A stretch of 64,000 nt of DNA from an uncultured Kineothrix sp. (GTDB taxonomy: Bacteria; Bacillota; Clostridia; Lachnospirales; Lachnospiraceae): the NCBI GenBank assembly GCA_910587275.1, contig CAJUMD010000006.1, forward strand, positions 1 to 64,000, read 5' to 3'. Position numbers and translations under genes: made by a program. Under the pieces are notes generated by a model. The model saw nothing but the letters and a program-made list of their open reading frames with translations. It searched no databases and was not told where the DNA came from. Shown piece after piece: positions 1 through 9,389 of this stretch (position 1 is its first letter; every line of letters starts with the position of its first letter).

Positions 1-138
1 TCTTACCAAAAAGGAGTTGCTTTTTACCAAAGACACAAACTTTTTTACACTACCTAATAAATGATTGTAATTGAAGTAAAAACGGGTGTGTATTTGCATG
101 AATATTAATCAAATATAGTTAGGAACAACAAAGAACAC

Positions 139-227
139 GCGGAGTAGGGGAAATCTTTCCCCTACTCCGCGCGCCACATGCGCCGCTTTAGCGGCACAAC
201 TCCTCTGCATGGGGCTGTGCATAAAAA
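139..227. repeat. Family A palindromic repeat, copy 1
   Basis: Three structural parts are visible. A perfect 15-bp inverted repeat lies at 139-153/156-170 (GGAGTAGGGGAAA type). A small hairpin GCCGCT-TT-AGCGGC-like lies at 182-195. The end motif CTGCATGGGGCTGTGCAT runs straight into the A-run at 222-227, which on the minus strand is the T-run of the glgP terminator. Related copies occur near 6.1, 35.3, 51.2 and 59.5 kb, with fragments near 13.45 and 50.57 kb. Nothing else is recognised in positions 1-266 apart from the terminator. Confidence 0.85.
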
Positions 228-256
228 GATTTGGCACCATATACAGTGCCAAATCT
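221..256 (-). terminator. Intrinsic terminator of glgP
   Basis: A perfect 11-bp stem (227-237 with 246-256, AGATTTGGCAC type) is followed on the minus strand by TTTTTAT. It lies 11 bases beyond the glgP stop codon. The T-run is shared with the edge of repeat copy A1. Confidence 0.9.
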
Positions 257-266
257 TCTCCGTTCC

Positions 267-2786
267 CTATTTCTTCAACACCGCCGACACCATCGACGAC
301 GCCTTCCCTTCGCTCTGTTTGGGCGGTAAAACCACCTTGTCCAAATGCCAGATATCGTCCACATATTCCTGGATGGTTCTGTCCGAAGAAAATTTCCCGG
401 AACATGCGATATTCAAAATAGCGCTCCTTGCCCAGTTCTTTTCATCCCTGTAAGCCGCTTCCACCTTCCTCTGTGCTTCCGCATAAGCCTCAAAATCCTT
501 TAAGATGAAGTAAGTGTCCGCCTTCGCCGTAGACTGGGTATTTAACAGCGAATTATAAAGCGGGCGGAACAAATCCGGGTCGTTCCTGGAATAAGTGCCG
601 TTGATTAACTGCATCAATACCTTGCGGATATTTGCATCGATGTTAAACACTTCCATCGGGTCATAACCGCCGAAATTCTCGAAACGTATGACTTCATCCG
701 AACTCAGTCCGAAAATGAACGCGTGGTCTTTACCCACTTCCTCCACGATTTCCACGTTTGCACCGTCCATGGTGCCAAGCGTCAGTGCGCCGTTTAACAT
801 GAATTTCATGTTACCGGTTCCCGATGCTTCCTTGCTGGCAGTGGAAATCTGCTCGGACACATCCGCTGCGGCAAAAATCATTTCCGCATTGGATACCCTG
901 TAATCCTCAATAAACACCACTTTAATCCTGCCGCCGATGGACGGGTCGTTATTAATCACATCCCCCACCGCATTGATTAATTTAATGGTCAGCTTCGCAT
1001 TCCGGTAACCTGCCGCCGCTTTTGCACCGAAAATAAACGTTCTCGGATAGAACTTCATGTCCGGGTGCTCTTTCAGCTCATTGTACAGGTGCATAATATG
1101 GAGAATATTCAGAAGCTGTCTCTTATACTCATGAAGTCTCTTTACCTGTACGTCAAAAATGGACCTTGGATCTACCTCAATACCGTTGTGTTCGGCAATA
1201 TAGTCCGCCAAACGTATTTTATTCTTGTATTTAATGTTCATGAACTCCTGCTGCGCTTTTTCATCATCCGCATAAATCTTTAACTTATTGATTTTCGGAA
1301 GATCGGTAATCCAGTCTTTGCCCACATAAGAGGTCACCCAGTCAGCAAGTAACGGATTGCCATGCAGGAGAAAACGCCTCTGCGTAATGCCGTTCGTCTT
1401 ATTGTTAAATTTCTCCGGCATCATCTCGTAAAAATCTTTCAGTTCCTGCTTCTTTAAGATTTCCGTGTGCAGCCTTGCCACACCGTTAACGGAATAACCG
1501 GCCGCGATGGCAAGGTGCGCCATCTTCACCTGTCCGTCATAAATAATCGCCATTTTACGCACCTTTTCATGGTTGCCCGGATAGGTCTGCTCGATTTTCA
1601 TGACAAACCGGCGGTTGATTTCCTCTATAATCTGGTAAATTCTCGGAAGCAGCCTAGAGAACAGCTCAATGGGCCATTTTTCCAATGCCTCCGCCATAAT
1701 CGTATGGTTGGTATACGCACAGGTCTTCGTCGTCACCGTCCACGCCTCGTCCCAGGTCAGGTAATGCTCATCCATCAGAATGCGCATCAGCTCCGCAATG
1801 GCGACGGTAGGATGGGTATCGTTCAACTGGAACGTTACTTTTTCATAAAATTTACGGATATCCTTGTGTTTACGCATGTATTTTGCCACCGCTTCCTGTA
1901 CGGATGCGGAAATGAAGAAATACTGCTGTTTCAGACGGAGTTCCTTACCCGCATAATGGTTATCGTTGGGATAAAGCACTTCCACGATATTGCGCGCCAG
2001 GTTTTCCTGTTCCACCGCCTTTTGGTAATCACCCTTGTCAAAGGAATCCAGCTTAAAGCATTCCACCGGCTGTGCGTCCCAAATACGCAGCGTATTCACG
2101 ATGCCGTTGCCGTATCCCACGACGGGAAGGTCGTAAGGAATGGCATTAACACTTTGATAACCTTCCTGACGGAAATTGCTCCTTCCGTTTTCATCCACAT
2201 ATACGTTGACATATCCGCCGAATTTCACTTCCTTTGCATATTCCGGCCTGCGCAGTTCAAACGGATTGCCGTTTTCCAGCCAGTTATCCGGCACTTCCAT
2301 CTGGTAACCGTCGCGGATCTGCTGTTTAAACATACCGTAACGGTAACGGATGCCGCAGCCGTATGCGGAATATCCAAGCGTTGCAAGGGAATCGAGGAAA
2401 CATGCCGCAAGCCTCCCCAAACCGCCGTTGCCAAGCGCCGCATCAGGCTCCTGGTCTTCCACCAGGTTCAAATCCACACCCAGCTCATCCAATGCGTCCT
2501 TCACCGGCTTGGAAGCCATCAGGTTAATAATATTGTTGCCGAGCGCACGTCCCATCAGGAATTCCATGGACAGATAGTACACCATCTTCGGGTCCTGTTT
2601 TTCATATTCTTCCTGCGTGGTCATCCAGTGGTCCACGATGGCATCCTTAATGGCATAAGATACTGCCTGGAAAATCTGCTGGGGAGTCGCCTCCTCCATG
2701 CTTTTTCTATATAATGTTTTTACGTTGTATACAACGCTTCTCTTGAATAAGTCTTTGTCAAAAGACACTCCTGTTATAGCAGCCAT
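267..2786 (-). CDS. glgP: Glycogen/starch/alpha-glucan phosphorylase
   Basis: It breaks alpha-1,4 links of glycogen with phosphate, giving glucose 1-phosphate in the cytoplasm. The 839 residues match the usual family length. The pyridoxal-phosphate site EASGTGNMKF is present with the cofactor lysine at about residue 661, and the N-terminal half carries GNGGLGRLAACFLDS, typical of GT35 enzymes. The ATG at 2786 follows a strong AGGAGG. A sigma-A-type promoter lies at 2834-2861 and an intrinsic terminator follows, so it is probably transcribed alone. It works in the same pathway as glgC and glgD at 36-38 kb, which make the ADP-glucose used for glycogen synthesis. No defect is seen. Confidence 0.98.
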   Translation of the reverse strand: MAAITGVSFDKDLFKRSVVYNVKTLYRKSMEEATPQQIFQAVSYAIKDAIVDHWMTTQEEYEKQDPKMVYYLSMEFLMGRALGNNIINLMASKPVKDALDELGVDLNLVEDQEPDAALGNGGLGRLAACFLDSLATLGYSAYGCGIRYRYGMFKQQIRDGYQMEVPDNWLENGNPFELRRPEYAKEVKFGGYVNVYVDENGRSNFRQEGYQSVNAIPYDLPVVGYGNGIVNTLRIWDAQPVECFKLDSFDKGDYQKAVEQENLARNIVEVLYPNDNHYAGKELRLKQQYFFISASVQEAVAKYMRKHKDIRKFYEKVTFQLNDTHPTVAIAELMRILMDEHYLTWDEAWTVTTKTCAYTNHTIMAEALEKWPIELFSRLLPRIYQIIEEINRRFVMKIEQTYPGNHEKVRKMAIIYDGQVKMAHLAIAAGYSVNGVARLHTEILKKQELKDFYEMMPEKFNNKTNGITQRRFLLHGNPLLADWVTSYVGKDWITDLPKINKLKIYADDEKAQQEFMNIKYKNKIRLADYIAEHNGIEVDPRSIFDVQVKRLHEYKRQLLNILHIMHLYNELKEHPDMKFYPRTFIFGAKAAAGYRNAKLTIKLINAVGDVINNDPSIGGRIKVVFIEDYRVSNAEMIFAAADVSEQISTASKEASGTGNMKFMLNGALTLGTMDGANVEIVEEVGKDHAFIFGLSSDEVIRFENFGGYDPMEVFNIDANIRKVLMQLINGTYSRNDPDLFRPLYNSLLNTQSTAKADTYFILKDFEAYAEAQRKVEAAYRDEKNWARSAILNIACSGKFSSDRTIQEYVDDIWHLDKVVLPPKQSEGKASSMVSAVLKK

Positions 2787-2833
2787 ATTCTCCTCCTGTC
2801 AGTCTCATAAAAATAAAGAATCTCCTATGCATG

Positions 2834-2861
2834 ATTATACATTATTCACCAAAAATTGCAA
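2834..2861 (-). promoter_or_regulatory. Promoter of glgP
   Basis: On the minus strand TTGCAA (2856-2861) is separated by 16 bases from a perfect TATAAT (2834-2839). It sits about 50 bases upstream of the glgP start. Confidence 0.75.
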
Positions 2862-2885
2862 GGAAATATTGGTAAGGAAAGGGGG

Positions 2886-2908
2886 AAACAAGCCGTAAAA
2901 GCCTGTTT
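2886..2908 (-). terminator. Possible weak 3' hairpin of ileS
   Basis: An imperfect 8-bp stem (2886-2893 with 2901-2908) overlaps the last base of the ileS stop codon. No good T-run follows on the minus strand, so it may stabilise the 3' end rather than terminate. Confidence 0.3.
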
Positions 2909-5900
2909 TACCCTTCCGTTTTCCGAATACCAATCGTAACTTTTTCCCCGTTCACGTTCCATTCCTTACTGCTCCAGCCGCCGGGTTCCTCCATGCTCCC
3001 GCCGGTGCGCATCTCATCCGCCAGAACCTTGCCGGCAATCACCGACTCATTTTCCCGTACCACGGCTGCAATCTTCCCGCTGCCTTCCACCGTTACCAGG
3101 ATATGGTCCATGACCTCATAGTCCGCTTCCTTTCGCATGGTCTGTATCTTACTGATGATTTCATAAACAAAGCCTTCTTCCACCAGTTCTTCGGTCAGGT
3201 TGGTATCCAGCACCACCGTCACGGTATTGTCCGCCTCGGAAACATAGCCCTCCTTTTGGCTCATTTCGATTAACAAATCATCTTTGCCAAGTTCCACTTT
3301 TACGCCGCCAATGTCAAAAACCAGCATTCCCTTTCCGTTTAATTCATCCATTGCCGCATTGCCGTCCAGCGATGCCAGTTCTTTCTGTATGCCGCCCAAC
3401 TGCCTGCCGTATTTGGGACCCACGGTGCGGAGCTGGGGTTTAAACGTATAACTGGTGAAATCACGCACATCATCCGTGAAGTTTACCGCTTTCACGTTCA
3501 GTTCCTCTTTGATGATATCCTGGTAAAAGCCGTCCAGTACATGGGGCGCCTTCACAAACATATTGCCGACGGGCTGGCGGTTTTTGATATTTGCCGTGTT
3601 CCTTGCCGCACGCCCCATGACTACGATTTTAAGGACTTCTTCCATATCGTCTTCCAGCTTCTTATCGATATAAGATTCCTCTGCCACAGGGAAATCGCAC
3701 AAATGGATGCTCTCCGGCGCCGCCGCATCGATACTGCAAACCAGATTGCGGTAGATATCCTCCGTCATGAACGGAATCATAGGCGCCGCACATTTGCACA
3801 CCGTTACCAGCGCGGTATAAAGGGTCATGTAGGCATTCACCTTATCCTGCTCCATACCCTTCGCCCAAAAGCGCTCACGGCTCCTGCGCACATACCAGTT
3901 GCTCATCTCATCCACAAAATTGTCCAAAACCCTCGCCGCTTCCGGGAGCCTGTAATTCTCCAAATGCCCGTCTACATCCTTTACCAACGTATTCAGCTTG
4001 GACAGCAGCCATTTATCCATAACCGGAAGTTTGTCATATTCCAGTTTGTATTTCGTTGCGTCAAAACCGTCGATATTCGCATAAAGAACGAAAAACGCAT
4101 AGGTATTCCAAAGCGTACCCATAAATTTACGCTGTCCTTCCACCACCGCTTTTCCATGGAAACGGTTGGGCAGCCAAGGCGCGGAGTTGATGATAAAATA
4201 CCAGCGGATGGCATCCGCACCATAGGTCTGCAGCGCATCAAAAGGGTCCACTGCATTTCCCTTGGATTTGCTCATCTTCTGCCCGTTCTCGTCCTGCACA
4301 TGTCCAAGGACAATTACATTTTCAAAAGGTGAACAGTTAAACAGCAACGTGGATTCCGCCATCAGGGAATAAAACCATCCCCTCGTCTGGTCCACCGCTT
4401 CGGAAATAAACTGCGCAGGAAACTGCTTCTCGAACAATTCCTTATTTTCAAACGGGTAATGGTGCTGTGCAAAAGGCATTGCGCCCGAATCGAACCAGCA
4501 GTCGATGACTTCCGGTACGCGCTTCATGGTCTTTGCACATTTCGGACAGGTTCCGGTAAACGCATCGATATAGGGTCTGTGCAGTTCCACGGTCTTCGCC
4601 TGCGGGTTTCCGGTCAGTTTCTCCAAATCCTCCCTGGAACCCACGGACTCCTGATAGCCGCATTCCTCGCATTCCCACACGTTTAACGGGGTACCCCAGT
4701 AACGGTTACGGGAAATCCCCCAATCCTGTATATTTTCCAGCCAGTTGCCAAAACGTCCCTCGCCGATGGATTCCGGAATCCAATTCACGGTCTTATTATT
4801 ACGCACCAGGTCATCGCGGACTGCCGTCATTTTGATAAACCAGGATTCCCTTGCATAATAAATCAACGGGGTATCACACCGCCAGCAGAACGGATAGTCA
4901 TGCTCGAATTTCGGCGCGTCAAACAGTTTTCCTTCCTTATCCAAATCTTTTAAAATATCGGGGTCCGCCTCCTTTACGAACTTTCCGGCATAAGGCGTTT
5001 CCTCCGTCATATTGCCCTTCCCGTTCACGAACTGTACAAAAGGCAGGTCATACCTTCTTCCCACCTGTGCATCGTCCTCACCGAACGCCGGCGCGATATG
5101 GACGATTCCGGTACCGTCCGACATGGTAACATAGCTGTCACAAGTCACAAAATGCGCCCTTTTCCCCTGTTTTGCCGCCGCCTCGCCCGCACATGCAAAC
5201 AAAGGCTCATACTCCTTATTCTCCAAATCCTTTCCTTTATAAGTCTGCAGTACCTCATAAGCCGGCGTTCCTTCTTCCGCCAGTTTCCCAAGTACGCGGT
5301 CAAGCAGCGCCTGCGCCATGTAATACGTATATCCGTCCGCCGCTTTCACCTTACAGTAATCCTCATCGGGATTCATACAGAGCGCCACATTGGACGGAAG
5401 CGTCCACGGCGTCGTCGTCCACGCAAGGAAATAAGCATCTTCCCCCACTACCTTAAAACGTACCACTGCCGAACGTTCCTTCACCTGCTTATATCCCTGC
5501 GCCACCTCGTGGGAGGAAAGGGGGGTTCCGCAGCGCGGGCAATAGGGTACAATCTTAAAGCCCTTATACAACAGCCCTTTATCCCAAATCTGCTTTAATG
5601 CCCACCATTCCGATTCGATAAAATCGTCATGATAGGTAACATACGGTTCATCCATGTCCGCCCAAAAACCGACCGTACCGGAAAAATCTTCCCACATCCC
5701 CTTATATTTCCACACGCTTTCTTTACACTGGCGGATAAACGGGTCCAAACCGTATTCTTCAATCTGCTCCTTCCCGTCCAGGCCCAGCTTCTGCTCCACT
5801 TCCAATTCCACAGGAAGACCATGGGTATCCCATCCTGCTTTCCTCGGCACCATATAACCTTTCATGGTGCGGTACCTTGGAATCATATCCTTGATGACAC

Positions 5901-6084
5901 GGGTCAGCACATGCCCGATATGCGGCTTCCCGTTTGCGGTAGGCGGTCCGTCATAAAACGTATAGGTCGGACCTTCCTTGCGGTTTTCCATACTTTTCCT
6001 GAAAATGTCATGTTCCTTCCAAAACTGCTCCGTCTGTTTCTCGCGTTCCACGAAATTAAGATTGGTAGATACTTTCTGATACAT
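2908..6084 (-). CDS. ileS: Isoleucyl-tRNA synthetase (long, eukaryote-like type)
   Basis: It charges tRNA-Ile. The 1058 residues hold the HIGH signature at 55-58 and KMSKS at 603-607. Cysteine pairs that could bind zinc stand at 181/184, 400/403, 471/474 and 513/516. Length and the GKPHIGHVL context fit the longer type 2 IleRS rather than the roughly 930-residue bacterial type 1; family knowledge links type 2 with low mupirocin sensitivity, which is inference here. The reading frame stays open 28 codons further upstream, but that stretch lies in repeat DNA. The ATG at 6084 has AAGGA at the right distance. Expression is controlled by the T-box leader at 6212-6531. Confidence 0.97.
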   Translation of the reverse strand: MYQKVSTNLNFVEREKQTEQFWKEHDIFRKSMENRKEGPTYTFYDGPPTANGKPHIGHVLTRVIKDMIPRYRTMKGYMVPRKAGWDTHGLPVELEVEQKLGLDGKEQIEEYGLDPFIRQCKESVWKYKGMWEDFSGTVGFWADMDEPYVTYHDDFIESEWWALKQIWDKGLLYKGFKIVPYCPRCGTPLSSHEVAQGYKQVKERSAVVRFKVVGEDAYFLAWTTTPWTLPSNVALCMNPDEDYCKVKAADGYTYYMAQALLDRVLGKLAEEGTPAYEVLQTYKGKDLENKEYEPLFACAGEAAAKQGKRAHFVTCDSYVTMSDGTGIVHIAPAFGEDDAQVGRRYDLPFVQFVNGKGNMTEETPYAGKFVKEADPDILKDLDKEGKLFDAPKFEHDYPFCWRCDTPLIYYARESWFIKMTAVRDDLVRNNKTVNWIPESIGEGRFGNWLENIQDWGISRNRYWGTPLNVWECEECGYQESVGSREDLEKLTGNPQAKTVELHRPYIDAFTGTCPKCAKTMKRVPEVIDCWFDSGAMPFAQHHYPFENKELFEKQFPAQFISEAVDQTRGWFYSLMAESTLLFNCSPFENVIVLGHVQDENGQKMSKSKGNAVDPFDALQTYGADAIRWYFIINSAPWLPNRFHGKAVVEGQRKFMGTLWNTYAFFVLYANIDGFDATKYKLEYDKLPVMDKWLLSKLNTLVKDVDGHLENYRLPEAARVLDNFVDEMSNWYVRRSRERFWAKGMEQDKVNAYMTLYTALVTVCKCAAPMIPFMTEDIYRNLVCSIDAAAPESIHLCDFPVAEESYIDKKLEDDMEEVLKIVVMGRAARNTANIKNRQPVGNMFVKAPHVLDGFYQDIIKEELNVKAVNFTDDVRDFTSYTFKPQLRTVGPKYGRQLGGIQKELASLDGNAAMDELNGKGMLVFDIGGVKVELGKDDLLIEMSQKEGYVSEADNTVTVVLDTNLTEELVEEGFVYEIISKIQTMRKEADYEVMDHILVTVEGSGKIAAVVRENESVIAGKVLADEMRTGGSMEEPGGWSSKEWNVNGEKVTIGIRKTEG

Positions 6085-6113
6085 CCTTTTCATCCTTTCT
6101 TTCTTAATACAAA

Positions 6114-6218
6114 GGTCTGTGCAGCCGGGTATCGGAGATTCCTCCGCCCCTACCCGCGCGCCTGGCACCCGTCAGCTTCTGCCGGCAAATTTCACTTAGA
6201 TGCCGATGTGCAAAAAAA
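6114..6218. repeat. Family A palindromic repeat, divergent copy in the ileS leader
   Basis: On the minus strand the element starts at the T-run of the T-box terminator (TTTTTTTGCACATCGGCAT) and ends in CTGCACAGACC, about 30 bases before the ileS start. It keeps the layout of other copies: outer arms GGCATC/GGTGCC, an inner CCGGCAG/CTGACGG hairpin, and a GGGTA...TACCC hairpin. The primary sequence differs from copy 1 while the pairing is kept. It would be part of the read-through ileS mRNA. Confidence 0.7.
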
Positions 6219-6531
6219 GACCCCGTCCGTAAAAGGACGGGGTCAAACACCCGCATACCACCTGTTACTTACTCATACGTCTGCACACATTCCGCCGTTT
6301 GGCAACTGCCTGCAGGTTATATGATTTCCCTTAACGTAGGAATCCCGTCGGAACCTAATTCCCACCCGTCCCTCCATCCCAAACACGGAAACAGGAAAAC
6401 GGTAAAGGTTCAGTCCGCAACTCGGAAGTGATATTCACCATTCCGTACTCACACCGGTCTTACACCGCCACCGGCTCGCTTGGGATTTCCGCAAACGGCT
6501 ACTGTCTTCGTCATAGTTTTTGCTTCAATAT
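6212..6531 (-). promoter_or_regulatory. T-box leader (isoleucine) controlling ileS
   Basis: The T-box motif on the minus strand (6251-6268, AACAGGTGGTATGCGGG) is followed by a 10-bp terminator stem (6219-6228 with 6235-6244) and a seven-T run. Upstream lies a long stem I region with a GGTGAATATCACTTCCGAG segment, whose ATC fits an isoleucine specifier. By family knowledge, uncharged tRNA-Ile pairs with the specifier and the T-box and opens the terminator. The gene behind it is ileS, which agrees. Confidence 0.93.
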
Positions 6532-6537
6532 GCTGTT

Positions 6538-6567
6538 ATTATAATCCCCATTTGCACGCCATGTCAA
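6538..6567 (-). promoter_or_regulatory. Promoter of the ileS T-box transcript
   Basis: Perfect TTGACA (6562-6567) and TATAAT (6538-6543) on the minus strand with an 18-base spacer. Transcription would start near 6531, at the 5' edge of the T-box. Confidence 0.88.
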
Positions 6568-6594
6568 GGATGAAGTGGGTGAACGGGGCATTCT

Positions 6595-7560
6595 TTATTC
6601 TTTCGCAGCCTTATATACAAACATATAATTTGCCGTGGATTGAATCAGTACTTCCACGTTTCCGTTCTCGTCCGCTTTCGTGTTTCCTATGCAGGCATTT
6701 TCACCCACCGTTACGTTTCCGTCCGCATCCATGCTTACGGTCTCTGCATATACGGATACCTTGGTTCCTTTGGAACACTGGGGGAGATTCACATGCAGGC
6801 TTGCCACTGTCCCCATGTCCTCATGGGAAGCAAATCTTACCGTCACCGCCATGCTCTTTTTCCCACGCTTCTCGCTGTCCACGGTTACGGATGCATTGCT
6901 GACTCCCTGAAAACCGCTGTTGTCAGAAGCCCCGCTGAATACCAGTGATGCACCGTACCCGATGTTGCAGTGGAGGTACTTCGTATAACCGGAACCGTCG
7001 GCTGACAGACATTCCCCGATTCCTGCCGGTATGTCCGTAACATTCTGCAGTTGGAGCACCAAAGATTTGCTGCCCGCATCCGCATTGCTTAATACATCCG
7101 GGGAAAGCGTACGCAATCCGTCCATAATCTGCTGCCAGTCCGTCAAAATACCGTCCGTATAATTCAAAGTCTGTAACTGGTTACTGTCCACCACCTGGAC
7201 CGGTTCCGGAACGGCATCCGGCACTTCCGGTTCCACGGTCACTGCCGGATCCGCCAAAACATCCGGTATCTCCGGCACCACGGGGTCTTCCGTATCCTCC
7301 CCGTCCGGCTCCTGCACATCCCCGCCGTTCTCCGTGCCTCCATTGTCCGGCTGTCCGCTGTCCGCATCCCCGCCGTCGGGTATCACATCCCATACCGAAT
7401 TATCCGATACCGACTGATGCATAAGAAACGTATCCTGAGATGATACCTGCGGCAGTTCCGCCGCCTGCGCCTTCATGCCAAACTGCATAAATACCGCAAA
7501 AGCCACCGCAGCAGACCCTAAAAAAATTCTTTCTCCCCGAATCCCCCTATTTTCCAGCAC
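6595..7560 (-). CDS. Secreted protein of unknown function with acidic proline-rich linker
   Basis: I do not recognise a family. With a GTG start at 7560, placed behind GGAGGTGA, the product has 321 residues. Residues 1-34 form a signal peptide ending AQAAE. Residues about 45-130 are a low-complexity stretch rich in Pro, Asp, Glu and Gly with repeated VPE/VPD motifs, as in wall-spanning linkers. The C-terminal half looks like compact beta-rich extracellular domains, with many Val/Ser/Thr strands and a last segment NGNVEVLIQSTANYMF. No LPXTG signal or C-terminal membrane anchor is visible, so it is either released or held non-covalently. It is a single gene between the ileS leader and the divergent pncB. 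A surface or wall role is inference. Confidence 0.75.
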   Translation of the reverse strand: MLENRGIRGERIFLGSAAVAFAVFMQFGMKAQAAELPQVSSQDTFLMHQSVSDNSVWDVIPDGGDADSGQPDNGGTENGGDVQEPDGEDTEDPVVPEIPDVLADPAVTVEPEVPDAVPEPVQVVDSNQLQTLNYTDGILTDWQQIMDGLRTLSPDVLSNADAGSKSLVLQLQNVTDIPAGIGECLSADGSGYTKYLHCNIGYGASLVFSGASDNSGFQGVSNASVTVDSEKRGKKSMAVTVRFASHEDMGTVASLHVNLPQCSKGTKVSVYAETVSMDADGNVTVGENACIGNTKADENGNVEVLIQSTANYMFVYKAAKE

Positions 7561-7650
7561 GTATATCACCTCCGTTTTTCCAAAAACTATCCCATCTTCA
7601 TTATGTGTCTTTATTATACAACTTTTCCATTGGTTTGCACACCTTATTTT

Positions 7651-7705
7651 TAAGGGAATTTCACCAAAAAAATACATTGATTTCTGTATAAATTTCCCTT
7701 ATTAT
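7651..7705 (+). promoter_or_regulatory. Likely promoter of pncB with a flanking inverted repeat
   Basis: TTGATT (7677-7682), a 17-base spacer and TATTAT (7700-7705) form a reasonable promoter. The arms TAAGGGAA (7651-7658) and TTCCCTTA (7694-7701) flank the -35 and overlap the -10, so they could be an operator. The rest of 7561-7813 shows only a TATAAT-like box at 7613-7618 for the divergent secreted-protein gene. Confidence 0.5.
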
Positions 7706-7813
7706 AAGGTGGAAGACGTAATAGCAGTATTCCTACGGAAGTTAACCGCCCCGCCGGGCGCAGAAATCGTTCCGCGGACCAAAGACCGCCATGCGGCAGA
7801 ATGGAGAGAAAAC

Positions 7814-9268
7814 ATGGACAGACAAAACCTTACCCTGCTCACGGATTTGTACGAGCTGACAATGATGCAGGGCTATTTCAAACACAAGGACCAAAATGAA
7901 ACCGTTATTTTTGACGCTTTTTACCGCAACAATCCGGGGGGCGGCGGTTATGCGATTGCCGCAGGTCTGGAACAGGTCATCCAATATATTAAAGAGCTGC
8001 ATTTTTCCGGGGAAGACATCGGCTATCTGGCAAGCCTGGGCATCTTCAGCCAGGATTTCCTCGATTATTTAAAAGACTTTACATTTACCGGCGACATCTA
8101 CGCTATTCCGGAAGGAACGGTTATCTTTCCAAGGGAACCCCTGGTTAAAGTAATTGCACCCATCATGCAGGCACAGCTTGTGGAAACCGCCATTTTAAAT
8201 ATCCTTAACCACCAAAGCCTGATTGCTACCAAGGCAGCGCGGGTCTGCTATGCGGCACGCGGTGACGGAATCATGGAATTTGGCCTGCGGCGTGCCCAGG
8301 GACCGGATGCCGGCATCTACGGCGCAAGGGCTGCCGTCATCGGCGGATGTATCGGTACCTCCAACGTCCTGTGCGGACAGCTCTATGACATCCCGGTCAA
8401 AGGTACCCACGCCCATAGTTGGATCATGAGCTTTCCCGACGAGTATACCGCTTTTAAGACCTATGCGGATATGTACCCTTCCGCCTGCATCCTGTTGGTG
8501 GATACGTACGATACGTTAAAATCCGGCATTCCAAACGCCATCCGCGTCTTCCAGGAAATGCGTGAAGCGGGCGTACCCCTCACCTACTATGGTATCCGCT
8601 TAGACAGCGGCGACCTCGCTTACCTTTCCAAAAAAGCGCGCAAAATGCTGGATGACGCCGGTTTTCCCGATGCCGTCATTTCCGCTTCCAACGATTTGGA
8701 CGAGTTCCTCATTGACAGCCTGAAAGTACAGGGGGCAGCCATTACTTCATGGGGCGTGGGCACAAACCTCATCACCTCCAAAGACTGCCCGGCATTCGGC
8801 GGCGTGTACAAGCTGGCAGCCATCATGGACAAAGACGGCCATTTCATCCCGAAAATAAAACTCTCCGAAAATACGGAGAAGGTCACAAATCCCGGCAACA
8901 AAACCATTTACCGCATTTACGAAAAAGAAACCGGCAAAATCAAGGCGGACCTCATCTGTCTCGTGGACGAAACCTTTGACGAAAACGAACCCCATCTGCT
9001 CTTTGACCCGGTAGAACCCTGGAAAAAAACAAAACTGGTTGGGGGCAGTTATACCATGCGTGAAATCATGGTACCCGTTTTCCAAAACGGCAAATGCTGC
9101 TACGAATCCCCGAAAGTTATGGACATCCGGGACTACTGCCAAAAAGAGCTGGACACCCTTTGGGACGAAACAAGGCGTCTTGTCAACCCGCATAAAGTAT
9201 ATGTGGACCTGTCCAAGAAACTCTATGACATAAAAATCGAACTGTTAGACCGGATGGGGCAGTCATAA
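7814..9268 (+). CDS. pncB: Nicotinate phosphoribosyltransferase
   Basis: It joins nicotinate and PRPP to nicotinate mononucleotide, the first step of NAD salvage (Preiss-Handler route), in the cytoplasm. The 484 residues fit the family. Visible signatures are YELTMMQGYF (13-22), GTHAHSW (197-203, holding the histidine that is phosphorylated in characterised enzymes), and RLDSGDL (262-268). The frame is open further upstream, but the ATG at 7814 follows GGAGAG and begins at the conserved LLTDLYELTM block. It is transcribed alone and convergently with spoVT. Confidence 0.96.
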   Translation: MDRQNLTLLTDLYELTMMQGYFKHKDQNETVIFDAFYRNNPGGGGYAIAAGLEQVIQYIKELHFSGEDIGYLASLGIFSQDFLDYLKDFTFTGDIYAIPEGTVIFPREPLVKVIAPIMQAQLVETAILNILNHQSLIATKAARVCYAARGDGIMEFGLRRAQGPDAGIYGARAAVIGGCIGTSNVLCGQLYDIPVKGTHAHSWIMSFPDEYTAFKTYADMYPSACILLVDTYDTLKSGIPNAIRVFQEMREAGVPLTYYGIRLDSGDLAYLSKKARKMLDDAGFPDAVISASNDLDEFLIDSLKVQGAAITSWGVGTNLITSKDCPAFGGVYKLAAIMDKDGHFIPKIKLSENTEKVTNPGNKTIYRIYEKETGKIKADLICLVDETFDENEPHLLFDPVEPWKKTKLVGGSYTMREIMVPVFQNGKCCYESPKVMDIRDYCQKELDTLWDETRRLVNPHKVYVDLSKKLYDIKIELLDRMGQS

Positions 9269-9326
9269 GGCGGACACCGTTTGAAAAATATCCGCCCGCT
9301 AAAACCATTCCGGATAGCATAACAAA

Positions 9327-9377
9327 GGGAAATTCCCGGATGCCAACCACTTCGGTTATCCTTTCCGGGAATTTCCC
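9327..9377. terminator. Long hairpin between convergent pncB and spoVT
   Basis: A perfect 14-bp inverted repeat (9327-9340 with 9364-9377, GGGAAATTCCCGGA) lies between the two stop codons. Neither strand has a strong T-run, so it may act as a weak two-way terminator or a 3' stabiliser. Confidence 0.55.
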
Positions 9378-9389
9378 TGCCCAAAATTC

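Noticed and set aside
1467..2714. A 415-codon open frame on the plus strand opposite glgP
   Set aside because: It mirrors the codon pattern of glgP, has no ribosome site and no recognisable domain. The same holds for the long frames opposite ileS (3541-4332, 5629-6324).
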